Shown here in pieces: positions 32,331 through 43,864 of a stretch of DNA of 64,000 nucleotides (position 1 is its first letter; each line of letters opens with the position of its first letter). The DNA is taken from contig CM043942.1 in NCBI GenBank assembly GCA_014529385.2, positions 50,106,274-50,170,273 of the forward strand, in the 5' to 3' direction. Below the pieces are notes generated by a model. That model made no database searches. It saw only the letters and a program-made list of their open reading frames with translations, and was not told the origin of the DNA. The position numbers and the translations under genes were made by a program. The DNA comes from Adiantum capillus-veneris. Its lineage: Eukaryota > Streptophyta > Polypodiopsida > Polypodiales > Pteridaceae.

Positions 32331-33299
32331 ATGCCTCGCCAAAAGAAAGAAAGGCAGTGGATAGTAGCACCATATGAAGTGGAGGAGCTCGCCACAATGA
32401 AAAGGCTCACATCTCGGATGAAATACTTGCTCAAATCCCTGCCCACATATTCATCTCAAAGTTTAAGGATGCGGATGGTGACTTGGTAAAAAAAAACTAT
32501 CATGCCACCAGAGATATGGAACCTCCACCGAACGCCGGAGGTAATAGAGGCTGTGCGAGCTGTACACTTGGAGCAATTTTTCAGATTACAGCCATGGGGA
32601 ATAGATTACATGAGGGCCCATGAGCTCATGAGCTTGATACAATATGATGGGCAGGCAATGCTCATGGATAAGGATGGATCGAAGGTGAAAGTAAAGATCA
32701 TGAAGGAAATCATCAACAAAGCTTTGCAGTTCCTCCCAGGGAAACACGATCTGCTGGCAAAGACAATGTCACTGGATAATGAGAAAGCATTTGTCAAAGC
32801 AAAGGGAAACAAATACAAATACAATGACATGATATACGGAGAGCTGTAATTGCCGATGAGATTGATCTCCCAGCATTTCAGAGTACAAAAGCCTCCTCGC
32901 TACACCGAGACAATCCTGCACATTGCTGTAGTCATGGCTCTAGCGATGGCAGAAAATAGAACCATTCGCTGCGACTACGGTTCCTACATTCTGGACAATC
33001 TGATTGAAGCAAATTTGAAAAGCTCGGCAAAAAACAAAAGCTACATGAACGCAGGGCCGATGCTAACGAGAATAGCATACCAGGCTTTGGGAATGATCGA
33101 AGATTTGCCAGCTGCTGCCAGCTCTCAAATGGCCCTGATCCAGAAAGCCAAGCTGGTTGCTCACTCCATAAGGACGACCCCCGGTGCGACATCATCGCGC
33201 TCAGCAAAGGCCACCAATAAAAGTTTGAGCGATGAAGAAAAAACAGAGACAGGTGATGAAGGAAAGTCTCAAGATTTTAAAGACAAAGGGTCCTCATAG
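32331..33299 (+). pseudogene. G2 extra ORF, N-terminal part
   Basis: ATG 32331 opens MPRQKKERQWIVAPYEVEEL. A phase change near 32494 joins 32502-32849 (WNLHRTPEVIEAVRAVHLEQ; FLPGKHDLLAKTM), and a single stop separates 32850-33299 (LPMRLISQHFRVQKPPRYTE; MALAMAENRTIRCDYGSYIL). The fold looks globular and helical. No known family is recognised with confidence. Its location downstream of pol is where Athila-type elements carry env-like ORFs, but no membrane segment is seen. Confidence 0.5.
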
Positions 33300-35103
33300 T
33301 TTGAGGAAAGCGAGGAGGAAGATTCAACAAAGCCGCTCGAGAGAAAAAGATGGGAGAGAAGTGCAATACCGTAGTTGAGAACCTGCAAAAAGCATATGCG
33401 GAAGCTCAAAAAAGAGTCGAGGAAAGACGAACCAAATTACGGGCTGACAGACAGGCTCGAGCGGCTACAACACAACAGGCACAAAAAAGAAGATTAGAAA
33501 GGGAAAGGCAAGAAAGGATAGAAAATGCAACTCACCTACGGGATGAGAAGCAAAGGTTAGAAGCAGAACAGAAGGCTGCGGAAGTGGAAATTTCTTCGCA
33601 GTCCACTGAAGGAACGAAGAGAAAGACGCGGTTGATGAGACAAATCAGGCGGATCAGCTTAAGAAGATCCAAAGAAAGAGGAATCTGGAAGAGCGACGGG
33701 CGGTGGATCTCACCTGCCAAAGAATAATCAGGATTTTAAAGAAAAGAAAAGCGGAAGCATCTGCTTCGCAACAAGGGGAAGAGACTTCCAAGAAGAGACA
33801 TGTATGAGAAGAATCAAGTCCACCTCCTCTCTCGCCCAAATCACCTCCTCCCTCGCCTAGAAAATCGCCTCCTCCATCACCAAAATCTCCTCCTCCTCCC
33901 CCTTCTCCATCGAACAAAAAACAGCCAACCCCTCCCCCTTCAACCTCGCAAAAGGAATTTATACCACCTACAGAATCCATCGGATACCACGAAGCCTGCC
34001 AGGCAGTGGCTGGTTTTGATTACAAGAAAACTCTACGGGAATTAGAACGGAAATTCCAGTGTCAGCATGTGGTGCTGAATGAAAAGGAAAGGCAGGTACA
34101 GGAAGCCCAACAAAAGCAAGCATCTGGGCAAGAAGAGTTGGAGAGCCCGAGGACGCAACTAGAACGCACAATGGAGGAAAGAGACCTTGAGCGACAGCAG
34201 GCTTAGTCTCTGATCAAAGACTTGGTGGACGTCAGGACAGACTTGACCGCCAAAGAGAAGGAGTGCCAAGAGCTGACGGCGAGAGTCTAGAAAGAAACCG
34301 AGCAGCTTGCCTATGAGAGTGCAAGATTCCAAAGACTTAGCAGTTCCTATAGTACTGTCAAAGGCACTCTGACGACTTTAATGGTGAATCAGGAACCTGC
34401 TGGGGCATTGGTCTCCACATTTGACGATGCCACAGCAGTGAACACTATAACAACACTAAAAGCAGAGCTAGAGAAAGAAAATCTTCAAAGACAGCTGCTC
34501 GTATCAGGGATGGTGGCCTAGACGGCGGAAAATGAGCTAAAGTTAAAAGAAATGGAGCAGCAACTAGCTCAAGCAAGCGCTGAACTACAGAATACGAATC
34601 AAATTGGTGACACGCTGCTAAAGGAAAGAGAAGATGTGCTTTTTCAACAACAAATCAAAGCAGACAAAGCCCAGACTCAACCGCAACTGCTGCTCGGACA
34701 ACAAGCGCCAGATTTGCCTGGAACATCACACCAAGGGCAACAGGAGCATGAATTTGAAGGGCCCAATTTGGATATAAGAGGTGAACTCAATGAGAGCATT
34801 CACAACATGCCAGAGGGGCCAACCAAGGAGTACATACTCTATGAAAAGAAGATACTGGAGTCAGCAGCCCTGGCATACTTACAACCAGAAGAAGAGGTGG
34901 AAGGATTTGGCCATGAGTACCTCCCGTTTCCTCTGCTATGCCATGAAGCAATTTTGTGGAAAGAAAAGATGCGGCCAGCCTTGCCACGAAACAAAGAAGG
35001 GGGTTACGAAGGCATTGCACTCACAGTGGAAGAAGCTCAGATGCTTGTCGATGACCACCCCAAGTGGAGGCAGAAGTGGTTGAAAAAAGGCCACATGATC
35101 TAA
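33300..35103 (+). pseudogene. G2 extra ORF, coiled-coil and proline-rich part
   Basis: 33350-33727 is a highly charged helix (AQKRVEERRTKLRADRQARA; RRLERERQERIE). About 33810-33960 reads Pro/Ser-rich (SPPPSPKSPPPPP) in one phase. 34006-34500 is a long coiled coil with stops at 34204 and 34288. 34552-35103 is open and ends with FPLLCHEAILWKEKMRPALP and an acidic C-terminus. This resembles a structural, possibly gag-like, filamentous protein. The function is unknown. Confidence 0.5.
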
Positions 35104-35766
35104 CAAATTACCACAATGCTCCTTAACATATACAAATAGATCCTACATTTTGCCTAGTCCCTTGAAGACGCACTTGGAAAGATTTCACCACATGCAAGGG
35201 GTCAAGGCCGCACAAGCTAAATTACCTGGTTCTGACAGTGCAGCAACCCCCTATGGTGGCCTACATGGTCAGCACACTGAATTGAACAGTCACATTACTG
35301 CGGGATGTCCCCGATTTGGCGTGCCAAATGTTAGTAAAGATAGCCCAGATGATCGTCACCTGCATCCCGGTGTTTAAAGATACTGAAGGCGACGATCATT
35401 CGTGGAATCTGTTCTTGGAAGGACACAGAGGCATCTGCTGGAATCTACAGGATTCGCCGCCATGACACATCTTGATGGCCATGTACTCCAGGATAATGTA
35501 CCTGCCCTCACAATACTTGCAGACATTTGAAGAGGCCTTCGTCACAGGATTCTTTGAAATGGATTCAAGGATTTTCCATCCCATGGCGAAGGACCTCAAA
35601 GCAAGGTACATAGCATACCAACACACCTTATCTGAAAATCCATTCAGACAACATCAAGAAGCCCTCGAAGCCGTCCTGCGAAAAAGAAGTTTTTCAGCGA
35701 CACTCGCTTCATTAGAGCCACATCAACAGCCAAAGCACTGATCATGCACGAGGGCGTGCAAGGATA
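35104..35766 (+). pseudogene. G2 3' ORF remnant
   Basis: A short frame at 35472-35741 (MYLPSQYLQTFEEAFVTGFF; FHPMAKDLKARYIAYQHTL) suggests coding origin and continues the extra ORF region in another phase. 35150-35377 is open but unrecognised. Confidence 0.35.
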
Positions 35767-35779
35767 AGGAAGGGGGGAG
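35767..35779 (+). other. G2 polypurine tract
   Basis: AAGGAAGGGGGGA immediately precedes the 3' LTR start (TGTTTGGGGG), the expected plus-strand primer. Confidence 0.8.
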
Positions 35780-36632
35780 TGTTTGGGGGATGAAGCAACA
35801 AGCGGCCGTTGCCAGAAGGACCATATTTTTCTAAGAAACCATTGTAAAATTCTTTTGTAAAGAAGCATCTCTAAGCCGAGAAATTTTCAAAGGATGTATG
35901 ATTATTCTTATGGGAGCAATTGTATATTAGAGAGCCAGTTAGAGGTTTGGGAGCTTATGGCCGGACAAGCCATTTTGTAAAGACCTAATCTATAAAGGTC
36001 ATTTTTTGTAAGTTTGAAGATAATCTTTTAATGGAGAACTGAGAGGACAACGTACGTTTGAGAGCTCCTTCTTGTTCAACCTTGTAATCTTCGCCATTGC
36101 GGCTACGGTAATCCAAATTCAGATTTGATTATTGCATTGTGTTCCTCTCCTCTTGCTCTTTCATTCAAGTGTAATCATTCAAGATTCGGTGTAGGTTTTC
36201 AACTACGAGTTTGAGGCCTTAAATCATCGTTTTTAGTGTCTATGCGTGTTTTATGTTGTTTTGACCCTAGGAGGGGCTTTAGGGACCCTAAAACGACCCA
36301 TTAGGATCATTTGTTCGCTGTTTTTGCTGACATTGAGACTAACGATCGCGATCGTTGTACCTCTACAGAATGCTGTGACAGTGATAGGATATGTTCCTGA
36401 TAGTCGGGCGTGATGACTGAAGAACGATGTAGGAGGACATAGGCAGATTACTTGGCAGTAATGCGATTGATTTACTTATAGAGTTAGTACTTGCATCTCT
36501 TCGAGTTCACTTCATTAGGATTGACACCCTAGTGAGTTCCCATGCCTCATCCGAGTCGCTTCCCCTGTATTGATAAATATGTTGATGCTTGAGAGCTATG
36601 CTATGGACGTCAGTCGCGGCGACCCGCAAACA
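35780..36632 (+). repeat. G2 3' LTR
   Basis: 853 bp, starts TGTTTGGGGG and ends CGCAAACA. It has an internal ~47 bp deletion near 36405 relative to the 5' copy. It carries a palindromic box (AACGATCGCGATCGTT) at 36341-36356. Confidence 0.88.
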
Positions 36633-38782
36633 CACATGCTCACACACACACACCTAGTACACACACATACACACCTACACACACCTTGGGGAGGTGCTGC
36701 CGGCACACACATAGTTTTTGAAGGAGAAGCAAGGAGGGAGGTGCTACAGAAATTATCATCTTGAGGATTCATTGGATCAGAAAAATCAGAGGATTCTCAG
36801 CTCTAATCACGGTAATTATGGTTCTTCTTAAATCTCATCATTACTCTCCCATATTCTTCGTCTACTATGCCTACTTTCAGCTATAATTCCCAATAGCTGC
36901 TCTCTAAGTTTACATAGCTATACTCCATTACATAATCATCATTCAATTAGCTAAATTATGCAGCCATTCATCATCCTTAATCAAGGATCAATACATGATT
37001 AGGAAAGATTATCTCTCTAGGCAACATAGTTAATAAATTGATAGCCCAGTAATAGTGTAGATTTGATGAAATTCATTCTTTTACCACTCAATAGTGTTGT
37101 AATTAAATTAGAATCAATCTTCTCCCACATTAAAATGTGATTAAAGCTGAAAATTAATCCGTCATTAGGCCATTAAGAAGAGAATTTTCTATCACACATG
37201 CTTGCGGTAATTCTGCATCTTCAAATTGCTCTAAGAAAATGATTGAGCTTGCTTCCTTCATATCTTTTGTAAATCAATTAGTAAAATTCTGAATTTCTTA
37301 ATCATCTAAGCCAAGTGATTAACCTTAGAACCAGTTCCCATAGGGTAAGTAAAGAATTACCCTCAAAATTGCTAGGTCTCCAAGGAAACGTCTAATCTCT
37401 TGCATAAGGAGGATTCTTTAATGATTCTAATCTGCCAATTGGTTTGTTATGATGCTCTCGGAATTTATCTCTTTTTCAAGTTTATCATTTAAAGTAGTGA
37501 GTAAAAGGGCCCCGGTTAAGAGAACTCCTTTCGGTGGTGCCCATGACCGCGAGGCGGGAACGAGCAATGTGAACGGAAAGGGAAAAGCTCCCATGGATGA
37601 GCAAATACTGGCCATCTCACGGGACATTGACGAAGAAATGGAAGAGGTAGATCATAATTTCATTCAAGTTGTTTAATTTAACATTGCACACGTTTAGCTA
37701 GTAAGGAACATATCCCCAAAAATGTTGGAGAAATCCGACGAAAATCTCGGCATTAAATTCATTTGTACATTAAAGTCTAAAGTAGGAAAGAAATGATTGA
37801 TGGGTATGCTGTTTGCAATAGGAAAGAATGTCTTCTAGGAAAAACTTAGCTCGACATGTTCATTCTATTTCCAATGTTGAATCAGTCCTGACCCCCCTAC
37901 TGATCACAGGGGACAGAGTTCCTCGTTAAGGGCTCTTGAACCACGACTTGCTTTTTATGCGGTGGATACCCATGACTTGCTTTCTATGCGGTGGGAACGC
38001 ACGTCTTGCTTTCTATGCGGTGGGAGTGTCCATGTCGTGCTTTCTATGCGGGGGACATACCTAGTTGTATGGGCAGCTAGGCGACAATGGGAGGAGTAAA
38101 CTCTCGCTCGAGGGGGGATGTATGGGCAGCTAGGCGACAACGGGAGGAGTAAACTCTCGCTAGAGGGGGGATGTTGTACCTCCAGAACATTGGAATTTTA
38201 ATGAATAAGTTTGAGTAGAATTTTTTCTAGAATACTGTCTTGGTGCCGTTTGCAATACTGATTGAAGGGCGGTCTTAACAAACAATGTGATTCGAAATCT
38301 AATCAAGGAATCTCTATGTTGAACATCCATTGTGGTAGTAATTAGGACACATAAGGAAGTGTGAGTGTGGGGGTGGAAAGTGGGGACTTGGCTCAGGTTG
38401 CCAATGCCTAAGAGAAGGGTGGTCCCGATTGGTCAGGAACTCTCTGTCCCCATAGTGTTAAAATCGATACTAGTAATACTCATTGCCCCTAGAGCGACGA
38501 AGTCTCAAGTGTACGTGCCTTTGAAAAATGGGGAAAAAGGCACTCGAGGTTTCTCTCCTCTTGTAAAGTGGGTTTTAGGATCGCTAGATAGTTTAAGTAC
38601 GCTTCCCCTGTGAGGTGGAGCTAAATCTCTTTGGTAGTAGGCTCGACCTCGATTCACTTTGTGATGAGAGATCGTCCATTAGTTGAACCCTGAACCACTT
38701 TGTTTGCTTTTGTTATAGATCTAGTGGCCACCAAGTTCACCATCAGATCCTCCGTTTGATACGGCAGAGTGGGGACTTCACA
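36633..38782 (+). repeat. G3 5' LTR (right-hand part)
   Basis: Matches about 44530-46656. It begins in a (CA)n microsatellite where G2 inserted. It holds four ~30 bp repeats with CTTTCTATGCGGTGG (37945-38055), and a ~58 bp tandem duplication (about 38064-38165) that is single in the 3' LTR. A 75-codon frame at 37449-37676 is intact here but frameshifted in the other LTR. Confidence 0.88.
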
Positions 38783-38784
38783 CC

Positions 38785-38797
38785 TGGTATTAGAGCC
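38785..38797 (+). other. G3 primer binding site
   Basis: TGGTATTAGAGCC two bases after the LTR end is a one-base variant of the initiator-Met-type primer site TGGTATCAGAGCC. Confidence 0.75.
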
Positions 38798-40288
38798 TAG
38801 GTTAGGCTGAGAAATAAATTCGTATTGTTTTAACATTTAAAACGAACTGAAAGTATATGGGTAGTTGATCCAAATTCCTTGCATTGGTGTTGCAGGAAGA
38901 CCCCGTGCTAGAATATCGGAAGTTCCAAGTGTTTGAGCTTATTTATAAGCAAGCTTGACAATCCCCAGTTTACCAGTTCAGGCGAGATGTCATGGAGATA
39001 CTGATGAAGGCTTATACGCCACACTCCACTCGCATCGATAGAGGATAGGGACTTGATTGGACACTTGCAGGAGGGGTTTACTACATCAACTCTCGGAAGC
39101 TAGGATGCCTGGTTACCGATTTGAAGAAGATACGTTGGGGAGAAGAGTTGAGGGTAGTGGAGTTATTCTTCCTGCTGCCTACCTGATTGGACCTGACTGT
39201 CTCAGGCGACTCCAATCAAACCATCAACGACTGGCTCCTGGAAAAGGTCACCGAGGTGATCCCAGCGAACAGAGTCAGAACTTTTGGAGTACTAAAAGAA
39301 GAATCTCGGCTCGATATCTTAGTTTATTATCCACTCAAGGATGAGTACAGGAACTACTTCACGAACAAATTAGTGCATCATGTGAACACAATCTCCTAGG
39401 CGTATCTTATACACAATCCAAAAAGGCCATTTAATAAGTTGATCATTAGTTATCCTAAACCTTGAGGGGTTTCAATTGTAATAAATTTTCATCAATAAAG
39501 TGATTTTTGTCTTTGAATCTCTATCTCTTGATAAAGTGGAATCTTGAATTTTATTTAAAGTCTTGTGTCTATTTTGAAATCCAAGTAATGGTATCAAGAA
39601 TCTCGTATAACCCATGTAGGCACCGCCTGTTGCTCTGTATTCGGCAACGCAAGAGAAGAAGCTCCTCCTTAAGCAAGCCCAACCCCCGATCTTTAAGGGC
39701 GAGGGGGCAAATGTGGAGAGAGATGCATAAGTGTGGATGGAAGCCATGGACGATTACTTTGAAGCTGCGGGGACCCAACCCGTAAATCAGACCATGCTTG
39801 CGATGTTCCGCTTGACTAGCGATGCCAAGATATGGTAGAAGCAACATTGCAGGGACCTGGATATTAAGGGATCTTCCCAATCTTGGGAAGACATCAAAGC
39901 TACGATAATGGGGCGTTATTTACCACTTGCCTATAGAACCTTGAAGATGAATGAATTCTTTTCACTTCGGCAGACAGTTGACTTCATCTGTCAAAAAATA
40001 TTATGCAAAGTTTGTCACTCTTTGGAGATATGCTCCTAAGATGACCCTTTGAATACTCGGTTGGAAGCTCTCAAGCCAACAACACTACATGATGCCTTGT
40101 TGAGGGCCAAACCTTTAGCTCTTGAAGTACAAAAGGTTAATCAGAACAGGAGTAATCATTGGGCAAAGAGGTCAAGGACAACTGCTTGGAATAAGAGACC
40201 AACCAACCAAGCATATGACCAGCGCCCTATTGTGGCTACCGCCACAACCATGGAGTTTCCAGATGTTCGATGCTATGGTTGCGGCGAG
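38798..40288 (+). pseudogene. G3 gag, degenerate
   Basis: Fragments appear in several phases. 39187-39399 is open but unrecognised. About 39650-39975 reads as a gag core (MEAMDDYFEAAGTQPVNQTM; SWEDIKATIMGRYLPLAYRT) with stops. 40049-40288 leads into the zinc knuckle CYGCGE, where a frameshift near 40289 separates it from [10 protein letters not shown] in the pol frame. Confidence 0.8.
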
Positions 40289-41970
40289 TAGGACATTACA
40301 GATCCAAGTGCCCCAGGAACATTCAGGCAACCAACGCCAATGCCATACCCTTGAATACCCATGGGCGTGGCCAAGCTAACGGAAGAGGAGGACGAGGAAG
40401 GATGAACAGAGGGCGAGGGCGTGGAACTACCGCCAGAGTGAATGCCGCAGTGGTACAACCAATTGTGGGTGATGAAGCAGTGGAGAGAGAAACCCTACAT
40501 GTTGCAATTGAAAATCTCAATGGTTGCGAGCAATACGTAGTCATTCATATGCCAGGATCTCTCAGAGGTGAACAAGTTAACTTCCTTATAGATTGTGGTA
40601 GTACTCTTTCATTTCTTTCACCCAGATGCATGAGGAAGCTAAAGCTAGATAAGTATCCAACAAGCAAGCTAGTTGTAGAGTTAGCAAATGGCAAGGAAGT
40701 AGTATCTCAACATTCTGCAAGAAAAATCGACTTTGATTTAGGGGGACACCCAACTTCTGCCCAATTCCGAACCCTACCCTTAGGATTCTTTGATGGGATA
40801 CTAGGGATGGACTGGCTAAAGAAAAATAGGGCCCACATACATTGTGCACAAGGAAACTTTACCTTTACAGATAACTTGGGTAATGAAGCCTTAATCCAGG
40901 GGGAAAATGGGAGACCTAGGGATACTCTAGTTAAGGCCAACAGACTTTTGAAGGGACTAAGAAAGGGACAACAAATTTATGCGGTAAAGCTCAACAAGGT
41001 GGACCAATCAGTTACCTCACTTCAACCAAACTGGCTGAGGGAGTATGATGATATATTCCCTGAAGACCTTACGAATCTTCTGCCACATAGAGAGGTTGAT
41101 CATGAGATTGAGACTATCCCTAGATGTGAACCTATCTCAAAAAGACCTAATAAAATGTCACTTCTAGAGGCCATCGAACTCAAGGAACAACTTATGCAAC
41201 TCATTGAGCAAGGATTCATTCGACCCAGTACTTCTCCTTGGGGTGCAACAGTTCTTTTTCAGAAGAAGAAGGATGGAACCTTAAGGTTATGCATAGATTA
41301 CTGTGGACTGAACCAGGTAACTGTCAAGAACATGTATCCAATTCCAAGGATTGAAGAACTCTTGGACAGGCTCCACAGCTCCAAAATGTTTACAAAGATT
41401 GATCTAAGGTCAGGATATTACCAAATCAGGATCAAGGAATCAGATATTCCAAAGACGGCTTTCAACACTAGGTATGGGCACTACGAATTCACAGTAATGT
41501 CTTTTGGTCTAACAAATGCTCCTCCAAGCTTCAATCGACTTATGCAGGATATTTTCAGACCTTACCTGGATGATTTTCTCTTGGTTTTCTTTGATGACAT
41601 TCTGATCTATTCTAAGAACGAGGCAGATCACGAAGAACATGTTCGCATAGTACTTGATCTTATTCGAGAACACCTACTTTACGCTGAAGAGAGCAAGTGC
41701 ACTTTTTGCTCACCAAAGGTCAACTATCTTGGATTTGTCATATCGGCTGAATGGATTTCAGTAGACCTAGACAAAGTCAAGGATATCGTTGATTGGTCTC
41801 AACCATCCACCGTCAGTGAAATAAGAGGATTTCTTGGAATAACGGGATGGTACAAGATTTTTGTCAAGGATTATGCACGTATTGCTGCACCTTTGACGGA
41901 ACTCCTGAAGAAAGGAATGAGGATCGAATGGAAGACCGAGCACGAGTCTAGCTTTGCTAAGCTAAAATAA
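40270..41970 (+). CDS. G3 pol part 1: zinc knuckle end, protease, reverse transcriptase
   Basis: 566 codons. The second half of the CCHC knuckle ([10 protein letters not shown]) is followed by an RG-rich stretch. The retropepsin has D-C-G ([14 protein letters not shown]) and [12 protein letters not shown] shows [29 protein letters not shown] and the catalytic [10 protein letters not shown]. The frame ends at TAA 41968-41970 in the RT-RNase H connection. Relatives read through here, so this is probably a CAA-to-TAA change. The start of this frame is itself produced by the frameshift at 40289. Confidence 0.9.
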   Translation: MLWLRRVGHYRSKCPRNIQATNANAIPLNTHGRGQANGRGGRGRMNRGRGRGTTARVNAAVVQPIVGDEAVERETLHVAIENLNGCEQYVVIHMPGSLRGEQVNFLIDCGSTLSFLSPRCMRKLKLDKYPTSKLVVELANGKEVVSQHSARKIDFDLGGHPTSAQFRTLPLGFFDGILGMDWLKKNRAHIHCAQGNFTFTDNLGNEALIQGENGRPRDTLVKANRLLKGLRKGQQIYAVKLNKVDQSVTSLQPNWLREYDDIFPEDLTNLLPHREVDHEIETIPRCEPISKRPNKMSLLEAIELKEQLMQLIEQGFIRPSTSPWGATVLFQKKKDGTLRLCIDYCGLNQVTVKNMYPIPRIEELLDRLHSSKMFTKIDLRSGYYQIRIKESDIPKTAFNTRYGHYEFTVMSFGLTNAPPSFNRLMQDIFRPYLDDFLLVFFDDILIYSKNEADHEEHVRIVLDLIREHLLYAEESKCTFCSPKVNYLGFVISAEWISVDLDKVKDIVDWSQPSTVSEIRGFLGITGWYKIFVKDYARIAAPLTELLKKGMRIEWKTEHESSFAKLK

Positions 41971-42714
41971 TTCTTGGTCTCAGCTCCTATTTTAAAGCTT
42001 CCAGACTTTAGTAAAGAATTTGAAGTAGCAACCGATGCTAGCAAATCTGCTTTAGGCGGAGTTCTTACTCAAGATGGAAGACCGGTGGTGTATACTTCGC
42101 GAAAGCCGAGGGATCATGAGAAGAATTATCCTACTCATGATTTGGAACTTTTAGCGGTTATACATGCGCTGAAGTTATGGAGACATTATCTTCTTGGACG
42201 CAAGTTTCAGCTAGTGACAGACCACAAGAGCTTAAAATGGATTTTTACTCAACCTAGTCTTAATATGCGACAACGATGATGGATAGAGCTATTACAAGAA
42301 TATGACCTTGACATAAAGTATAGACTAGGGAAGGAGAATGCAGTTGCAGATGGTCTTAGCCGAAAATATTTTCTCGGTGCTATCTCTATTCCAAATAACC
42401 CTATCTGGGATAGAATCAAAGAAGCATCCTTGGAAGATCCAGAGTACCAACGTATAGTATCATTAGTTCAGGAGAATAAGATGTCTAAAGCCAAAGATTA
42501 CTCTCTTATGGGAGGATGTCTTTACTACAGACATAGACTCTGTGTACCCAGAGATCCAGCCTTAAAGAAGTCCATTTTGTATGAAGCACACGATAGCCCT
42601 ATATTTGGACATCCAGGCTATGCTAAAAATCTTCATGCTGCCACAAGGAGTTATTTTTGGTATGGAATGAAAGGAGACATACTTCGCTATGTGAGGCAAT
42701 GTCTTTCTTGTTAG
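41971..42714 (+). pseudogene. G3 pol part 2: RNase H and integrase zinc module
   Basis: In phase with part 1: VATDASKSALGGVLTQDGRP, HDLELLAVIHALKLWRHYLL and TDHKSLKWIF give the RNase H catalytic residues. TGA 42277-42279 interrupts before WIELLQEYDLDIKYR. The integrase zinc module (HDSPIFGHPGYAK ... VRQCLSC) then ends at TAG 42712-42714, where relatives have Q. Confidence 0.9.
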
Positions 42715-42774
42715 CGGATAAAGGCCGAAAGGATCAAGTTACCAAGGCAACTTCAACCTCTTGACATACCCCAA

Positions 42775-43833
42775 ATGAAATGGGAATGCATTAGTATGGA
42801 TTTTGTTACAGGATTACCTTCTATAGGAGGTTATGATTCTGTTTTCGTGGTTGTTGATATGCTCACAAAAGTGGCTCATCTAATACCCGTAAAGACAACC
42901 TTTACTACTTCAGATGTTAGCCGGGTATTCATCAAGGAGATTTTTAGGCTACATGGTCTACCCAAGCGTATCATCAGTGATAGAGATGCCAAGTTTACAT
43001 CAAAATTTTGGACTTCTCTTTTCCAATCTATTGGGTCACAACTAGCTTTTAGTACAGCATACCATCCGCAGACAGATGGGCAAACTGAAAGAGTTAATCA
43101 AGTCATCGAGGACATTCTCAGAGCCTATTGTTCGCAAGAACCAAAGAAGTGGTTACAATATCTACCTTTGGTGGAGTATGCTTATAATTCTTCCGAACAC
43201 AGAAGCATTGGAATGTCACCTTTCAAAGCTCTTTATGGACAGGACTGTTTAGCACCACTGAACTTCTCATATCCAACCATCAGGGTAGAAGCCTATAGGA
43301 AGATGTTAGAAGACATGGAAGCTCAGACTAGAGCTATTCGCCAGGACATTCAGGCAGCTCAGGATAGGCAAAAGCACTATGCGGATAAGAACCGTTCAGA
43401 AAGAACTTTCAAAGAAGGGGATAAGGTTTTTCTACGAGTCCGACCAAAGAAAAGCAACTTATCTCTAGGAAGATATAAGAAGCTAAGCCCAAGGTATTGT
43501 GGGCCATTCGAGATCATTAAGGTTGTGAGTGACCAAGCCTACAAGCTAAAGTTACCTGCAAACTTGAAGGTTCATGATGTATTCCACGTCAACTTACTCA
43601 AACCCTATATTCCTAACCCTGATCAATTCTTGGACTCAGATCAGATAGTCATGCCAGCACAAGGAGTTCTCGAGCTCCAACCTGACTATGTACTTGAAAT
43701 AAGGGAAAGAAAGTTATGCAACAGAACTATCACAAAGCATCTAGTAAAGTGGAAGGATTACCCTGAAGAAGATGCAACTTGGGAGGACGAACCAACACTC
43801 ATAAAAGATTACCCAAACACATTCTTGAGATGA
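42775..43833 (+). CDS. G3 pol part 3: integrase core and chromodomain
   Basis: 352 codons. Catalytic D, D, E lie in MDFVTGLP, SDRDAKF and GQTERVNQ. The integrase C-terminal GPFEIIKVV / FHVNLLKPY module follows, then a chromodomain at the end (ITKHLVKWKDYPEEDATWED) with its aromatic residues kept. This places G3 in the chromoviruses, which use the domain for chromatin targeting. The sequence is intact from the preceding TAG to the stop. Confidence 0.93.
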   Translation: MKWECISMDFVTGLPSIGGYDSVFVVVDMLTKVAHLIPVKTTFTTSDVSRVFIKEIFRLHGLPKRIISDRDAKFTSKFWTSLFQSIGSQLAFSTAYHPQTDGQTERVNQVIEDILRAYCSQEPKKWLQYLPLVEYAYNSSEHRSIGMSPFKALYGQDCLAPLNFSYPTIRVEAYRKMLEDMEAQTRAIRQDIQAAQDRQKHYADKNRSERTFKEGDKVFLRVRPKKSNLSLGRYKKLSPRYCGPFEIIKVVSDQAYKLKLPANLKVHDVFHVNLLKPYIPNPDQFLDSDQIVMPAQGVLELQPDYVLEIRERKLCNRTITKHLVKWKDYPEEDATWEDEPTLIKDYPNTFLR

Positions 43834-43851
43834 GGACATCTCAAATTTTTC

Positions 43852-43864
43852 ACGTTGGGGAGGT
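43852..43864 (+). other. G3 polypurine tract
   Basis: GTTGGGGAGGT lies just before the LTR start TGTAAGGTCTC, the likely plus-strand primer. Confidence 0.65.

Larger units (their letters stand above)
18167..36632 (+). mobile_element. G2: large decayed Tat/Athila-type gypsy retrotransposon, 18.5 kb remaining
   Basis: The 5' LTR lacks its first ~150 bp where copia-2 sits. The 3' LTR is 35780-36632. The primer site TGGCGCCGTTTCCGGGG is the Asp-tRNA type seen in Athila/Tat elements. Order: long leader with palindromic boxes, degenerate gag, protease, RT, RNase H, integrase with two zinc modules, a second retropepsin-like domain, a first polypurine tract, 2.3 kb of palindrome-bearing spacer, an extra coiled-coil ORF region, then the true polypurine tract. 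Many stops and frameshifts show it is old. Its right end lies inside a (CA)n run of the G3 5' LTR. Confidence 0.85.

Noticed and set aside
33654-33980. Gly/Asp-rich minus-strand frame
   Set aside because: It is the antisense of the proline-rich segment of the G2 extra ORF.
32331-35741. Retroviral-type env gene in G2
   Set aside because: The position fits, but no signal peptide, membrane segment or cleavage motif is seen.
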